Below the pieces are notes generated by a model. That model made no database searches. It was not told the DNA's origin and saw nothing but the letters and a program-made list of their open reading frames with translations. This document shows positions 19,243-27,019 of a DNA stretch of 64,000 bases, one piece after another; within the stretch, counting starts at the first letter, position 1; the number at the start of each line of letters is the position of its first letter. Source of the stretch: Paenibacillus sp. HGH0039 (GTDB lineage Bacteria; Bacillota; Bacilli; Paenibacillales; NBRC-103111); NCBI RefSeq assembly GCF_000411255.1, contig NZ_KE150412.1, forward strand, positions 1,439,294 through 1,503,293. Reading direction: 5' to 3'. The translations under genes and the position numbers were made by a program.

Positions 19243-19887
19243 TTAAGCAAGCACCATACGGTGCAGACCGTTCAATTTATCAATTTCCATACGCCCGTCT
19301 TTGATATAGGCGTATTCCATAAATGCCTCCTGGAATCCCCATTCATCCGGAGGCCGGCTGATTACGCCGGCAATGCGCAGTTGAGTCGGACGCATATGGG
19401 ATGCCGCAACGATCGCAGCCTCGTCCCCGTCCACACCCGCATGTGCCATTCCCCGCAAGGAACCCATGATGTAGATGCTGCCGGTGCACAGTATAGTGCC
19501 TCCGGGATTGACATCCCCCATGTACAGCAGATTGCCTTCATGTTTAAGTGTCTGTCCCGACCGGACCATCCCTTTAAGCATGGTAATGGGAGCAGCCGTT
19601 CCGACAAGCGGCTCCGGTTCATCGGATTCAATGGACTGAATGAGCAGGTTGCCCTTCTGTCCGATGATGGCGCGGATTTCTTCCTTCTCCTCGTCACTGA
19701 CGCTGCGCTTACCGAGTCTGACTTGAACACGCACGATAGGTCCGGTCAGAATGCGGTCGTGAGTACTCTCCACCTTGTGCCGCAGTTCTTCCAGGACAGT
19801 CGCAAGCTCGCATGAATCGTCGAGAAGAAAGTTCAGGCCGTCTTTGACTCCTTTTATAATCACATGATGTTTACCTGCCGTCGTCAT
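19243..19887 (-). CDS. minC: septum site-determining protein MinC
   Basis: Inhibitor of FtsZ polymerisation, working with MinD. The 214-residue protein has an N-terminal domain and a C-terminal beta-helix with GQTLKHEGNLLYMGDVNPGG and GSIYIMGSLRGMAHAG. ATG 19887 is preferred over 19911 because GGGAGG lies inside the longer version, 11-12 nt ahead of this ATG. Directly upstream of minD. Confidence 0.94.
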   Translation of the reverse strand: MTTAGKHHVIIKGVKDGLNFLLDDSCELATVLEELRHKVESTHDRILTGPIVRVQVRLGKRSVSDEEKEEIRAIIGQKGNLLIQSIESDEPEPLVGTAAPITMLKGMVRSGQTLKHEGNLLYMGDVNPGGTILCTGSIYIMGSLRGMAHAGVDGDEAAIVAASHMRPTQLRIAGVISRPPDEWGFQEAFMEYAYIKDGRMEIDKLNGLHRMVLA

Positions 19888-19965
19888 AAACGTTCCAACC
19901 TCCCACCCCATACAATTCGGCCTGCTGTCCGGGTTTTCCTGCCGGGTGAAAAAGAACGGTCAAAA

Positions 19966-20493
19966 TTAATGTTCCGCTCTGGATCCTTGGCCTTGGAGGG
20001 CTTCCATAAGCTTGCGCATCGGAATGTATACCGCCAGGGCGAACAGCATGTTGAGCAGCACGCTCGGCAGCATAATATGGGTAAACGCAAACTGAAAATT
20101 CACCGTTACAATGTTAAATAAACGGTTGATTCCGAATTTGATAATCTCGAAAATAAGAACGCCGACTCCCATCGTCATCAAAGTCGTGAAAATAAGGTTC
20201 GTCTGCCTGCGGGGAAGAAGCCCCGCTATGTAGCCGACCAATCCGAATCCGAAGGAGTAGACGCCGAGTATGTGTCCGAAATAGACGAAATCGTGAAGCA
20301 GCCCGAAACCGAGGCCATACAGCAGTGCAGAATGCCGGTTTAAATAAAGTCCGATATACAAAATAATGATCAGCATGAAATTGGAAGAAATCCGGACGCT
20401 TTGCTGCCAGGAATCCGGAATCAGCCAGTGAATGAGCGATCCTTCCAATATGAGCAGCGAGAACAGAATGAGCCAGAGCGAGTTGCGTACCAT
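19966..20493 (-). CDS. mreD: rod shape-determining protein MreD
   Basis: Integral membrane part of the elongasome. The 175-residue protein has five or six hydrophobic helices and the family's GLLHDFVYFG segment in the middle. It is separated from mreC by only 2 nt. Confidence 0.93.
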   Translation of the reverse strand: MVRNSLWLILFSLLILEGSLIHWLIPDSWQQSVRISSNFMLIIILYIGLYLNRHSALLYGLGFGLLHDFVYFGHILGVYSFGFGLVGYIAGLLPRRQTNLIFTTLMTMGVGVLIFEIIKFGINRLFNIVTVNFQFAFTHIMLPSVLLNMLFALAVYIPMRKLMEALQGQGSRAEH

Positions 20494-20495
20494 GG

Positions 20496-21377
20496 CTATT
20501 TCACCTCGGGTATTTCGATGATAAAGACTTCCCGGATATGTCTGAAATCAGCGAAAGGTTTGATCATCGCTTTCTGGGTAATCCCGAAATCCCCGGGCTC
20601 GCGGGAAACGACCGTACCTACCGGAATACCGCTCGGGAATACTTTGCCGATATCGGAGGTAATGACGGTGTCGCCGACCGCAAGCTTGTCGTTCTGATCG
20701 ATTTTGTTCATCACGAGCAGACCCTTTTCCTTGTCGTACGACTCAATGATCCCGTAAGAACCTTGGCCTTCGGCGGATTTGTACTCCTTGCCTTTGACGG
20801 TTGCGGAAATAGCGGGCGCCTTGTTGTTGGTATCGCTCAAATCCGTAAGAAGCTGCACATTGGAGGTGAATTCCGTTACGGTGAGGACCCGGCCAAGAAG
20901 ACCGTCCACGTTAATAACGGCCATATTGGGCTTGATGCCGTCTTTCTCACCCAGATTTACGGTGATGGTCCCGTTATAAGGGTCGGGACTTGCCGCGATC
21001 ACGTCGGCAATCCGGTATTTATAATTGGACACTTGTTTCTGGCGCTCCGTGAACCCCAGAGCTTCTTTATACCGTTTGTTCTCATCTTCAAGCGCGTTCA
21101 GCTGCTGGGTAGCGAGTGCGTAGTCGGTCAGTCTTTTTTTCAAGATCTGATTCTCGTCATAGATGGTTTTAAGCTTGCCGACGTCTTCAAAGAAGCCCGC
21201 CACGCCCGCTGCCGGTCTGTAAAATACGCTCTGCGTCCAGGCGATCGAATCTTTCAGAAATTTTTCCGGCCAGTAAAATTTCGTCCGTCCGCTAAGTGTA
21301 AGTCCCATCAGAATGAAAAAACAGATGAGACCCACAAGCAGAACCATCAGCCTCTTGTTCCCCATGAATTTCAACAA
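20496..21377 (-). CDS. mreC: rod shape-determining protein MreC
   Basis: Periplasm-side (extracellular) scaffold of the elongation machinery. The 293-residue protein has an N-terminal membrane anchor (about 9-28), a coiled coil (about 70-115, DENQILKKRLTDY to EDENKRYKEAL) and the two-barrel domain with VINVDGLLGRVLTV and GDTVITSDIGKVFPSGIPVG. Middle gene of mreBCD. Confidence 0.96.
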   Translation of the reverse strand: MLKFMGNKRLMVLLVGLICFFILMGLTLSGRTKFYWPEKFLKDSIAWTQSVFYRPAAGVAGFFEDVGKLKTIYDENQILKKRLTDYALATQQLNALEDENKRYKEALGFTERQKQVSNYKYRIADVIAASPDPYNGTITVNLGEKDGIKPNMAVINVDGLLGRVLTVTEFTSNVQLLTDLSDTNNKAPAISATVKGKEYKSAEGQGSYGIIESYDKEKGLLVMNKIDQNDKLAVGDTVITSDIGKVFPSGIPVGTVVSREPGDFGITQKAMIKPFADFRHIREVFIIEIPEVK

Positions 21378-21410
21378 TTCAACACCTTCTCACGTCGGCA
21401 CAGTGTCAGA

Positions 21411-22442
21411 CTAGCGTCTGTATTTGGCGCCGGATTTGGCACCTTTGAACAGATGGATGTGGTCCAGGGCGCGGCCGGTCCCGATGGCTACACAATCAAG
21501 CGGATTGTCCGCGACGATAACCGGCATCCCGGTTTCGCCTGCAAGCAGTTTATCGAGATTGCGCAGAAGGGCTCCCCCGCCCGTCAGCACGATACCGCGG
21601 TCCATAATGTCGGCGGCCAGCTCGGGAGGACATTTCTCCAGCGTCACTTTAACCGCATCGATAATGGCGTTCACGGTGTCGGTCAACGCTTCCGTAATTT
21701 CGTCGGAAGTGACGGAAATCGTCTTCGGCAGACCTGTCACGAGATCGCGGCCGCGGATTTCAAGAAACTCCGGCTGTTCCATCGGCAGGGCGGAACCCAC
21801 TTCCATTTTCAGCGTTTCGGCCGTGCGCTCGCCGATCATCAGGTTATAGGTACGTTTGATGTACTGGGTGATGGCTTCGTCCATCTCATCGCCCGCGATG
21901 CGGATGGAACGGCTCGTCACGATTCCCCCGAGGGAAATAACGGCCACTTCGGTCGTACCGCCGCCGATGTCCACAACCATGCTTCCCGTCGGTTCCCAGA
22001 CCGGAAGATCCGCACCGATTGCGGCCGCGAACGGCTCTTCGATCGTATAAGCGTCACGTGCGCCGGCCTGCTTGGTCGCGTCTTCCACGGCGCGCTTCTC
22101 AACCGCCGTAATGCCGGACGGTACGCAGACCATAACATTCGGATGGCGCTGGAACATGAAACGATCCTTCTGTGCCTGACGTAAGAAATAACGGATCATC
22201 GTGGCGGTCGTTTCGAAATCCGCGATTACGCCGTCTTTCATGGGACGAATGGCACGGATGTTGCCCGGCGTACGTCCGATCATTTTCTTCGCGTTGTCGC
22301 CGACAGCCTCAATGGTTTTCGTATCCGTGCGGATGGCGACTACCGACGGCTCCCTCACGATAATTCCTTTGCCCTTCAAATACACCAATGTATTGGCAGT
22401 ACCCAAATCGATACCTAAATCCTTTGTAAAACCTCCGAACAT
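21411..22442 (-). CDS. mreB: rod shape-determining protein MreB
   Basis: Bacterial actin that organises lateral wall synthesis. The 343-residue protein shows the actin-fold motifs [28 protein letters not shown] and [16 protein letters not shown] 22442 has GGGAAGGAG ahead and gives the normal MFGGFTKD start; the longer frame from 22463 is not supported. Confidence 0.97.
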   Translation of the reverse strand: MFGGFTKDLGIDLGTANTLVYLKGKGIIVREPSVVAIRTDTKTIEAVGDNAKKMIGRTPGNIRAIRPMKDGVIADFETTATMIRYFLRQAQKDRFMFQRHPNVMVCVPSGITAVEKRAVEDATKQAGARDAYTIEEPFAAAIGADLPVWEPTGSMVVDIGGGTTEVAVISLGGIVTSRSIRIAGDEMDEAITQYIKRTYNLMIGERTAETLKMEVGSALPMEQPEFLEIRGRDLVTGLPKTISVTSDEITEALTDTVNAIIDAVKVTLEKCPPELAADIMDRGIVLTGGGALLRNLDKLLAGETGMPVIVADNPLDCVAIGTGRALDHIHLFKGAKSGAKYRR

Positions 22443-22591
22443 AATAAAACGGCTCCTTCCCAAAATCCATCTTCTCTCTGATTAACTGCTTAAATGGCAG
22501 CAGAAAAATACCGACGGTTTATTGTTTCGTCATAGTTTTCGTAGTCATTGTCGAAATTAGGGGTCTTTCCACGAACATAATCTTTATTATA

Positions 22592-23281
22592 TTACATATG
22601 ACCATGCTCCTTCAAACTGACATAGCGGTCATCTCCGATGACAATATGATCGAGGACTTCGATCCCTATGATATCACCGGCTTCTGTCAGCCTGTGCGTA
22701 AGTTCAATGTCCTGTGGACTTGGCGTTGGATCCCCGCTGGGGTGGTTATGTACACAAACGATGGAGGCGCTGCTGCGCTGAATCGCGGCGCGGAAAACTT
22801 CGCGCGGATGCACAATGGAGGCGTTCAAACTTCCGATGGACAGCGTTTCGCGTCCGATGATGTGGTTTTTCGTATTGAGGAACAAACAAACGAAGTGTTC
22901 TTTCTGCAAATAGCGCAGTTCGTCCTTAAGCAGATCGAAAACATCAAACGGAGAGCGCACCGTCGTGATTTCTTCCGTGCGGGTCCGGGAAATCCGTCTT
23001 CCCAGCTCGATTCCGGCCATAACCTGGAGCGCCTTGGCGTCGCCTATCCCTTTGATTCGAACAAGCTCTTCCCGGCTGGCTTCGACTAACCCCCGGAGTC
23101 CTCCCGTTTCGGAAAGAATCCGCTGTGCGAGCGCCAAAGCAGACTCGGAATAGGTTCCCGTACGAACCAGGATAGCCAGCAGTTCGGCACTGCTGAGCGA
23201 TGAAGCCCCGAGCTGCATCATTCTTTCGCGGGGTCTCTCTTCCGGCGGAATTTCACGCAAGGTGACAATTGATGATATCAT
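22592..23281 (-). CDS. radC: RadC family JAMM/MPN protein
   Basis: The 229-residue protein has an N-terminal helix-hairpin-helix region (EELVRIKGIGDAKALQ, about 71-86) and a C-terminal MPN+ domain with the zinc motif VHNHPSGDPTPSPQD (H178, H180, D191). Its cellular role is not settled despite the historical name. Conserved between mreB and maf in Bacillus; AGAGGGG lies ahead of the ATG. Confidence 0.95.
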   Translation of the reverse strand: MISSIVTLREIPPEERPRERMMQLGASSLSSAELLAILVRTGTYSESALALAQRILSETGGLRGLVEASREELVRIKGIGDAKALQVMAGIELGRRISRTRTEEITTVRSPFDVFDLLKDELRYLQKEHFVCLFLNTKNHIIGRETLSIGSLNASIVHPREVFRAAIQRSSASIVCVHNHPSGDPTPSPQDIELTHRLTEAGDIIGIEVLDHIVIGDDRYVSLKEHGHM

Positions 23282-24089
23282 ATATTCCCCTCTTCCGGTA
23301 TGTTCTTAGGCCAATTTCCAACATTTCCTTTAAAACCGGCACCGAACGTCCGAAAAGCGCCGTCTGCCGGGCTTTTGTCGTCTTCATTCGGCCACTGTGC
23401 GGTCCGGTTTTAACTGGAGCATCCCCAAACAATAAGAGCGGGGTGACCGGAACGGAAATGCCTGTGAAAATCGGCAGAGATCATTCGTTTATACCTATGC
23501 GGTCATCACATAAAACCGCACAAAACCATACAAAGGTCAGAGGGACTGTTAAATAGGACGATACAGGTCCCAAAAAAGTCTGCATACCTCGACAAAAAAT
23601 ACAAAAGATGACTCACAAATAAAAATTTTACGACGGGTTTCCGGTTCTGAAGATAGGTTTAGAGGGATTTTTCTAACAGCAGGATCAAAAAGCCGGTGTA
23701 ATAGGGAAGGCAGCAGTAAAGGAAAGAACGGAGCGGAAAACAAGATGCGTCAGCGGAGAAGGAAAATTAAAACGGAATACGGGAGAGACAAGCGGCAAGC
23801 AGTAAACTCATGAAGAAGAAAAGGAAATGGGAGAGTAAAAAAGCAAGAGCGCAAGGGCCCGAAAGCGGAAAGAAATCGAGGTGCATGAAAGGGTAAAATC
23901 AAGCTTAGCCATTTAACCGGCTCGGCGATTGAGGAAACGGCAAGGAAAGCGGCGGCGTCCAAGGCCCAAGAAGACAGGCGGACGGACCGGCAAAGCGTCT
24001 CCCTAACGGGAGAAATCGCGCCTTGTGAAAGCTGGGTCCGCGCCGCCCCCGCAGCACCGGGTGTCTTTCCTCATGTATCGTTACAATAA
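23282..24089. other. 808-bp region without a recognised gene, partly strongly purine-rich
   Basis: No ORF here has homology I recognise. It contains a 10-bp inverted repeat TTAAAACCGG/CCGGTTTTAA (23330-23339 and 23404-23413), which may be structured RNA ahead of radC, and a strongly purine-biased plus strand from about 23700 to 23905. Inside that tract two tiny basic frames overlap by ATGA (23745-23813, 22 codons; 23810-23896, 28 codons), the first with GGAG about 11 nt ahead. They may be chance. Confidence 0.5.
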
Positions 24090-24137
24090 AGCGGGCGCCT
24101 GCATGTCCTTGAGCGCTTAGCAAAGGCAGGCGCCGCT
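24090..24137 (-). terminator. probable terminator after rrf2 regulator
   Basis: Arms GCGGCGCCTGC and GCAGGCGCCCGC enclose a 23-nt loop, followed on the minus strand by TTTATTGT; the stem begins right at the gene's stop. Confidence 0.55.
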
Positions 24138-24593
24138 TCAGGAAATCAGATTCTTCTCGGCATCGGCGGCTCTCTTCTCCGTCTCGTTCAAGGTACGGAG
24201 CATGCTGCCGATTGTCACGCCTTTCAAATATTGAATCATATTCTGTTCGGCTCCATCCAGCATGTTGTCCATCACATTCTGCATGTTCGCAGAAACAAGA
24301 CATTCATTTCCTTGATCACCCGAACACCAGTTCGGTTTGAGGGTGCCGAGCGAAGTTAGCTGATAAATGTCGCCGAGCGTAATCTCGTCCGGGTCGTGAT
24401 TGAGAATAAATCCGCCTCCGCATCCTTCCTTGGTGCGAACAAATCCGGCTTTGCGCAGACAGCCCATAATTTTGCGGATGCGCGCGGAATGGGTGCAAAC
24501 GTTGGAAGCAATATCATCGCTAGAAGCCATGTGTTCCGGTAAATGGGCAAGAAGCACCAGACTGTGCACGGCAATCGTAAACTCGCTGTTCAT
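24138..24593 (-). CDS. Rrf2 family transcriptional regulator
   Basis: A 151-residue winged-helix repressor of the Rrf2 family: N-terminal NSEFTIAVHSLVLLAHL, recognition region SARIRKIMGCLRKAGFV, wing CGGGFIL. Cysteines at 33, 45, 58, 90 and 98 are present; the last two (NWCSGDQGNEC) fall where NsrR/IscR ligate an iron-sulfur cluster, but the usual three-cysteine spacing is not complete, so a thiol-redox role or YwnA-like regulator is as likely. Own promoter upstream and terminator downstream make it monocistronic; its targets are not visible here. Confidence 0.87.
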   Translation of the reverse strand: MNSEFTIAVHSLVLLAHLPEHMASSDDIASNVCTHSARIRKIMGCLRKAGFVRTKEGCGGGFILNHDPDEITLGDIYQLTSLGTLKPNWCSGDQGNECLVSANMQNVMDNMLDGAEQNMIQYLKGVTIGSMLRTLNETEKRAADAEKNLIS

Positions 24594-24626
24594 GACATAG
24601 CCCTCCTTTCTCCTGATGTTCTCTCT

Positions 24627-24655
24627 ATTGTAGCAGAATCGACTCTTAATGAAAA
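24627..24655 (-). promoter_or_regulatory. sigma-A promoter of the rrf2 regulator
   Basis: Minus strand TTTTCA (24650-24655), 17-nt spacer, TACAAT (24627-24632), about 34 nt before the ATG and its AAAGGAGG. Confidence 0.6.
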
Positions 24656-24679
24656 CGGTTCAGGGCCGGGGACATTTAC

Positions 24680-25306
24680 CTAGATGACGCGGATGCCGAA
24701 AGGCTCGAGCATCTCGCTCAGAAGAGACACCGGAAGACCGACGACATTGAAATAGTCGCCTTCTATTCCCTCGATCAATGTGGCTCCGATCCCCTGAATC
24801 GCGTATGCCCCCGCCTTATCCGAAGGCTCGCCCGTCCCGATATACCGGAGAATCCGCTGCTCGTCCATCGCTTTCATCGTGACTTTCGTCCGGCGGTGGC
24901 TCACCGAAACGTTCCTGCGGTCCGCGCTCAGGCAGGCGACTCCGCTGAATACCTCGTGAGTTTGGCCCTGCAAAGCGGACAGCATGCGGAGAGCGTCCCG
25001 CTCGTCTTTAGGCTTGCCGAGCACTTCCCCGCCTAGAACCACAATCGTGTCGGACCCGATGATGACGGTTCTGTCCGGGGCGTATGAACCCGGTAAAGAG
25101 GCCGATACCGCCTCCGCTTTGCGCACGGCAAGCGTCTCGACGATCTCCCGGGGACCCAGGCTCTCCTCCACGGTTTCATCCGCATCGCTGGCGATAATTT
25201 CAAAATCCAACCCCATCCCTTTCAGCAGCTCCTGCCGTCTTGGCGAAGAGGATGCGAGAATCAGTTTAATGCCCTGCTCATAGGGCGCGCTGCCGTCTTG
25301 GCTCAT
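24680..25306 (-). CDS. maf: Maf nucleotide pyrophosphatase
   Basis: House-cleaning NTP pyrophosphatase (dTTP/UTP type in Bacillus) linked to septum control. The 208-residue protein has the Maf signature LILASSSPRRQELL near the N-terminus, ADETVEE, and GSDTIVVLGG. GGAGG is positioned 10 nt ahead of the ATG. Its place upstream of radC-mreB matches B. subtilis apart from the inserted regulator. Confidence 0.95.
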   Translation of the reverse strand: MSQDGSAPYEQGIKLILASSSPRRQELLKGMGLDFEIIASDADETVEESLGPREIVETLAVRKAEAVSASLPGSYAPDRTVIIGSDTIVVLGGEVLGKPKDERDALRMLSALQGQTHEVFSGVACLSADRRNVSVSHRRTKVTMKAMDEQRILRYIGTGEPSDKAGAYAIQGIGATLIEGIEGDYFNVVGLPVSLLSEMLEPFGIRVI

Positions 25307-25358
25307 AGCGGTATGCCTCCACTTTTCTTTTAAAAATTTACTTTCGTCTTCTCACGGG

Positions 25359-25601
25359 CTACACCTTGCGGTACAGCCAGAAAGCGGCTGCTAGGCCTAT
25401 AATGCTGCACAAATTCAGTTTAATCTGCAAAAGGATATCATACTGGATGACCTGCAGGTCCGCTTTGGGCTGCCAGACGATATCCGTCGTTTTGGTCAGG
25501 AACGCCAGTGCTTTGACCGGTGCTAGCAGTTGTCCCACAATGATGCCGACGACAAGACCGATCACTAAAAACAGAACGAGGGTGAAGCCGTTTTTCTTCA
25601 T
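25359..25601 (-). CDS. DUF4321 small membrane protein
   Basis: An 80-residue protein with two hydrophobic helices (about 7-28 and 61-76), matching the small DUF4321 family of Firmicutes found near maf. Function unknown. It lies 52 nt upstream of maf and is probably co-transcribed. Confidence 0.8.
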   Translation of the reverse strand: MKKNGFTLVLFLVIGLVVGIIVGQLLAPVKALAFLTKTTDIVWQPKADLQVIQYDILLQIKLNLCSIIGLAAAFWLYRKV

Positions 25602-25698
25602 CCGTTATCCTCTCTCTTCCCTTGTTTCTCCCTTATTATACGGAGCGGCAGGTTTCGCATCAATCCGAACAAACAACAAATTGTAACATATTTCCGGC

Positions 25699-25726
25699 TT
25701 ACTAACCTGGAAAGTACCTGTACAAT
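25699..25726 (+). promoter_or_regulatory. candidate promoter of the SLH amidase gene
   Basis: TTACTA (25699-25704), 16-nt spacer, TACAAT (25721-25726), 23 nt before the ATG at 25750. Confidence 0.4.
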
Positions 25727-25749
25727 TGGAAACGGGAGGGGAAAACACG

Positions 25750-26958
25750 ATGAAAAAAACTACAAAATTAGCAGGGCTGACCCTCGCGCTTCTGCTGGTC
25801 TTTCCTTACGAGGCGATGGCCTACAAGGTTGTCGTCGATCCCGGTCACGGCGGGAAAGATCCGGGAGCCATCGGTGTAAACGGTCTCAATGAAAAAACGG
25901 TCAACCTCGACGTTTCTTTGAAGCTCCGCGACGAGCTCAAGAAGAAGGGCGTCGAAGTCGTGATGACCCGGTCGGACGACCGTTATTTATCCCTTGACGA
26001 ACGAGTTCAATTTACAAATGCCCAGAACGCGGACGTTTTCGTATCCGTGCATGCCAATTCAAATCCAAGCTCGACCGCAAACGGATCGCAGGTGCTGTAT
26101 TACGACAGCCGCTATCCCCAGGACGATTATCCCGCCAGTCCGGAAATGGAAGCCCTTACACCTTCCAGCAAGCTGCTGGCCCAAAAGGTATTAAGCTCCG
26201 TTCTGTCACAAACCGGATTGAAGGATCAAGGCCTGGTGCCGAGCGCGGTTTATGTCGTCCGCAAAGGAAAAATCCCGAGCATCCTTGTCGAAACCGGCTT
26301 TTTGAGCAACAAAAAAGAAGCGGATTTACTGGCCGATCCGGCGTTCCGCACCAAAATGGCAAAAGCGATCGCCGACGGGGTCGTCTCTTACCAGCCGCCG
26401 GTTTTCCCGGATACTGCCGGGCACTGGGCACGCGAAGCCATCCTGCGCATCAAAGACAAAGGCTGGATGGAAGGCATCGGAAACTATTTCGAGCCTAACC
26501 GGGCGCTGACACGCGCGGAATTCGTAACCGTAATGGACCGCGTCTTCGGTTTCGACGGCCTGCTCGGGACGGGAAATTCCGCACCCGCACCCGCTTTTAG
26601 CGATTTGAAATCGACCCAGTGGTCCTATCCGGTGATGACAAAAGCCGTCCGCCTCGGACTTCTCGACGGCTACGCGGATCATACCGTACGACCGAACCAG
26701 GCGGTCACCCGCGGCGAGGTATCCGCCATTCTTCAGCGGCTTCGCGAAATGAAAGGCACCCCGGCTCTAACGCCGCCGGCCGGGCAGGACGTTTTCTCCG
26801 ACGTTCCCGCCTCCATGTGGTGCGCCGGCGCCGTCTATACGCTGACGAAAGCCGGCATCGTCGACGGGACAAGCCCGACGGAATTCAAACCGAACCGTTA
26901 CATAACCCGGGCGGAAATCGCCGTCATGATGGACCGTTATTCCAAGCTTCAGCCCTAA
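25750..26958 (+). CDS. N-acetylmuramoyl-L-alanine amidase with three SLH domains
   Basis: Cuts the amide between muramic acid and the stem peptide. The 402-residue protein has a signal peptide (KKTTKLAGLTLALLLVF, cleaved about MA-YK), an Amidase_3 domain (about 27-208) with zinc motifs VVVDPGHGGKDPG, NEKTVNLD, VSVHANSN and catalytic Glu in ILVETGFLSN, then three SLH modules (about 212-265, 275-330, 340-398) that bind pyruvylated wall polysaccharide. The catalytic part resembles CwlD. GGGAGGGG precedes ATG 25750. It lies on the opposite strand within an otherwise conserved maf-to-spoIIB interval. Confidence 0.93.
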   Translation: MKKTTKLAGLTLALLLVFPYEAMAYKVVVDPGHGGKDPGAIGVNGLNEKTVNLDVSLKLRDELKKKGVEVVMTRSDDRYLSLDERVQFTNAQNADVFVSVHANSNPSSTANGSQVLYYDSRYPQDDYPASPEMEALTPSSKLLAQKVLSSVLSQTGLKDQGLVPSAVYVVRKGKIPSILVETGFLSNKKEADLLADPAFRTKMAKAIADGVVSYQPPVFPDTAGHWAREAILRIKDKGWMEGIGNYFEPNRALTRAEFVTVMDRVFGFDGLLGTGNSAPAPAFSDLKSTQWSYPVMTKAVRLGLLDGYADHTVRPNQAVTRGEVSAILQRLREMKGTPALTPPAGQDVFSDVPASMWCAGAVYTLTKAGIVDGTSPTEFKPNRYITRAEIAVMMDRYSKLQP

Positions 26959-26963
26959 AACCA

Positions 26964-26995
26964 ACACGGCCTGCGAATTCGCAGGCCGTGTTTTT
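26964..26995. terminator. bidirectional terminator between amidase and SPOR genes
   Basis: A perfect 28-bp palindrome (arms ACACGGCCTGCGAA/TTCGCAGGCCGTGT) followed by TTTT on the plus strand; lies between convergent genes. Confidence 0.85.
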
Positions 26996-27019
26996 GCGTG
27001 ATGGAGCGGCGGTTTGCGC

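Noticed and set aside
23750-24303. Minus-strand frames of 70 and 132 codons after radC
   Set aside because: Composition follows the purine/pyrimidine bias; no ribosome-binding sites, and the longer one overlaps the Rrf2 gene out of frame.
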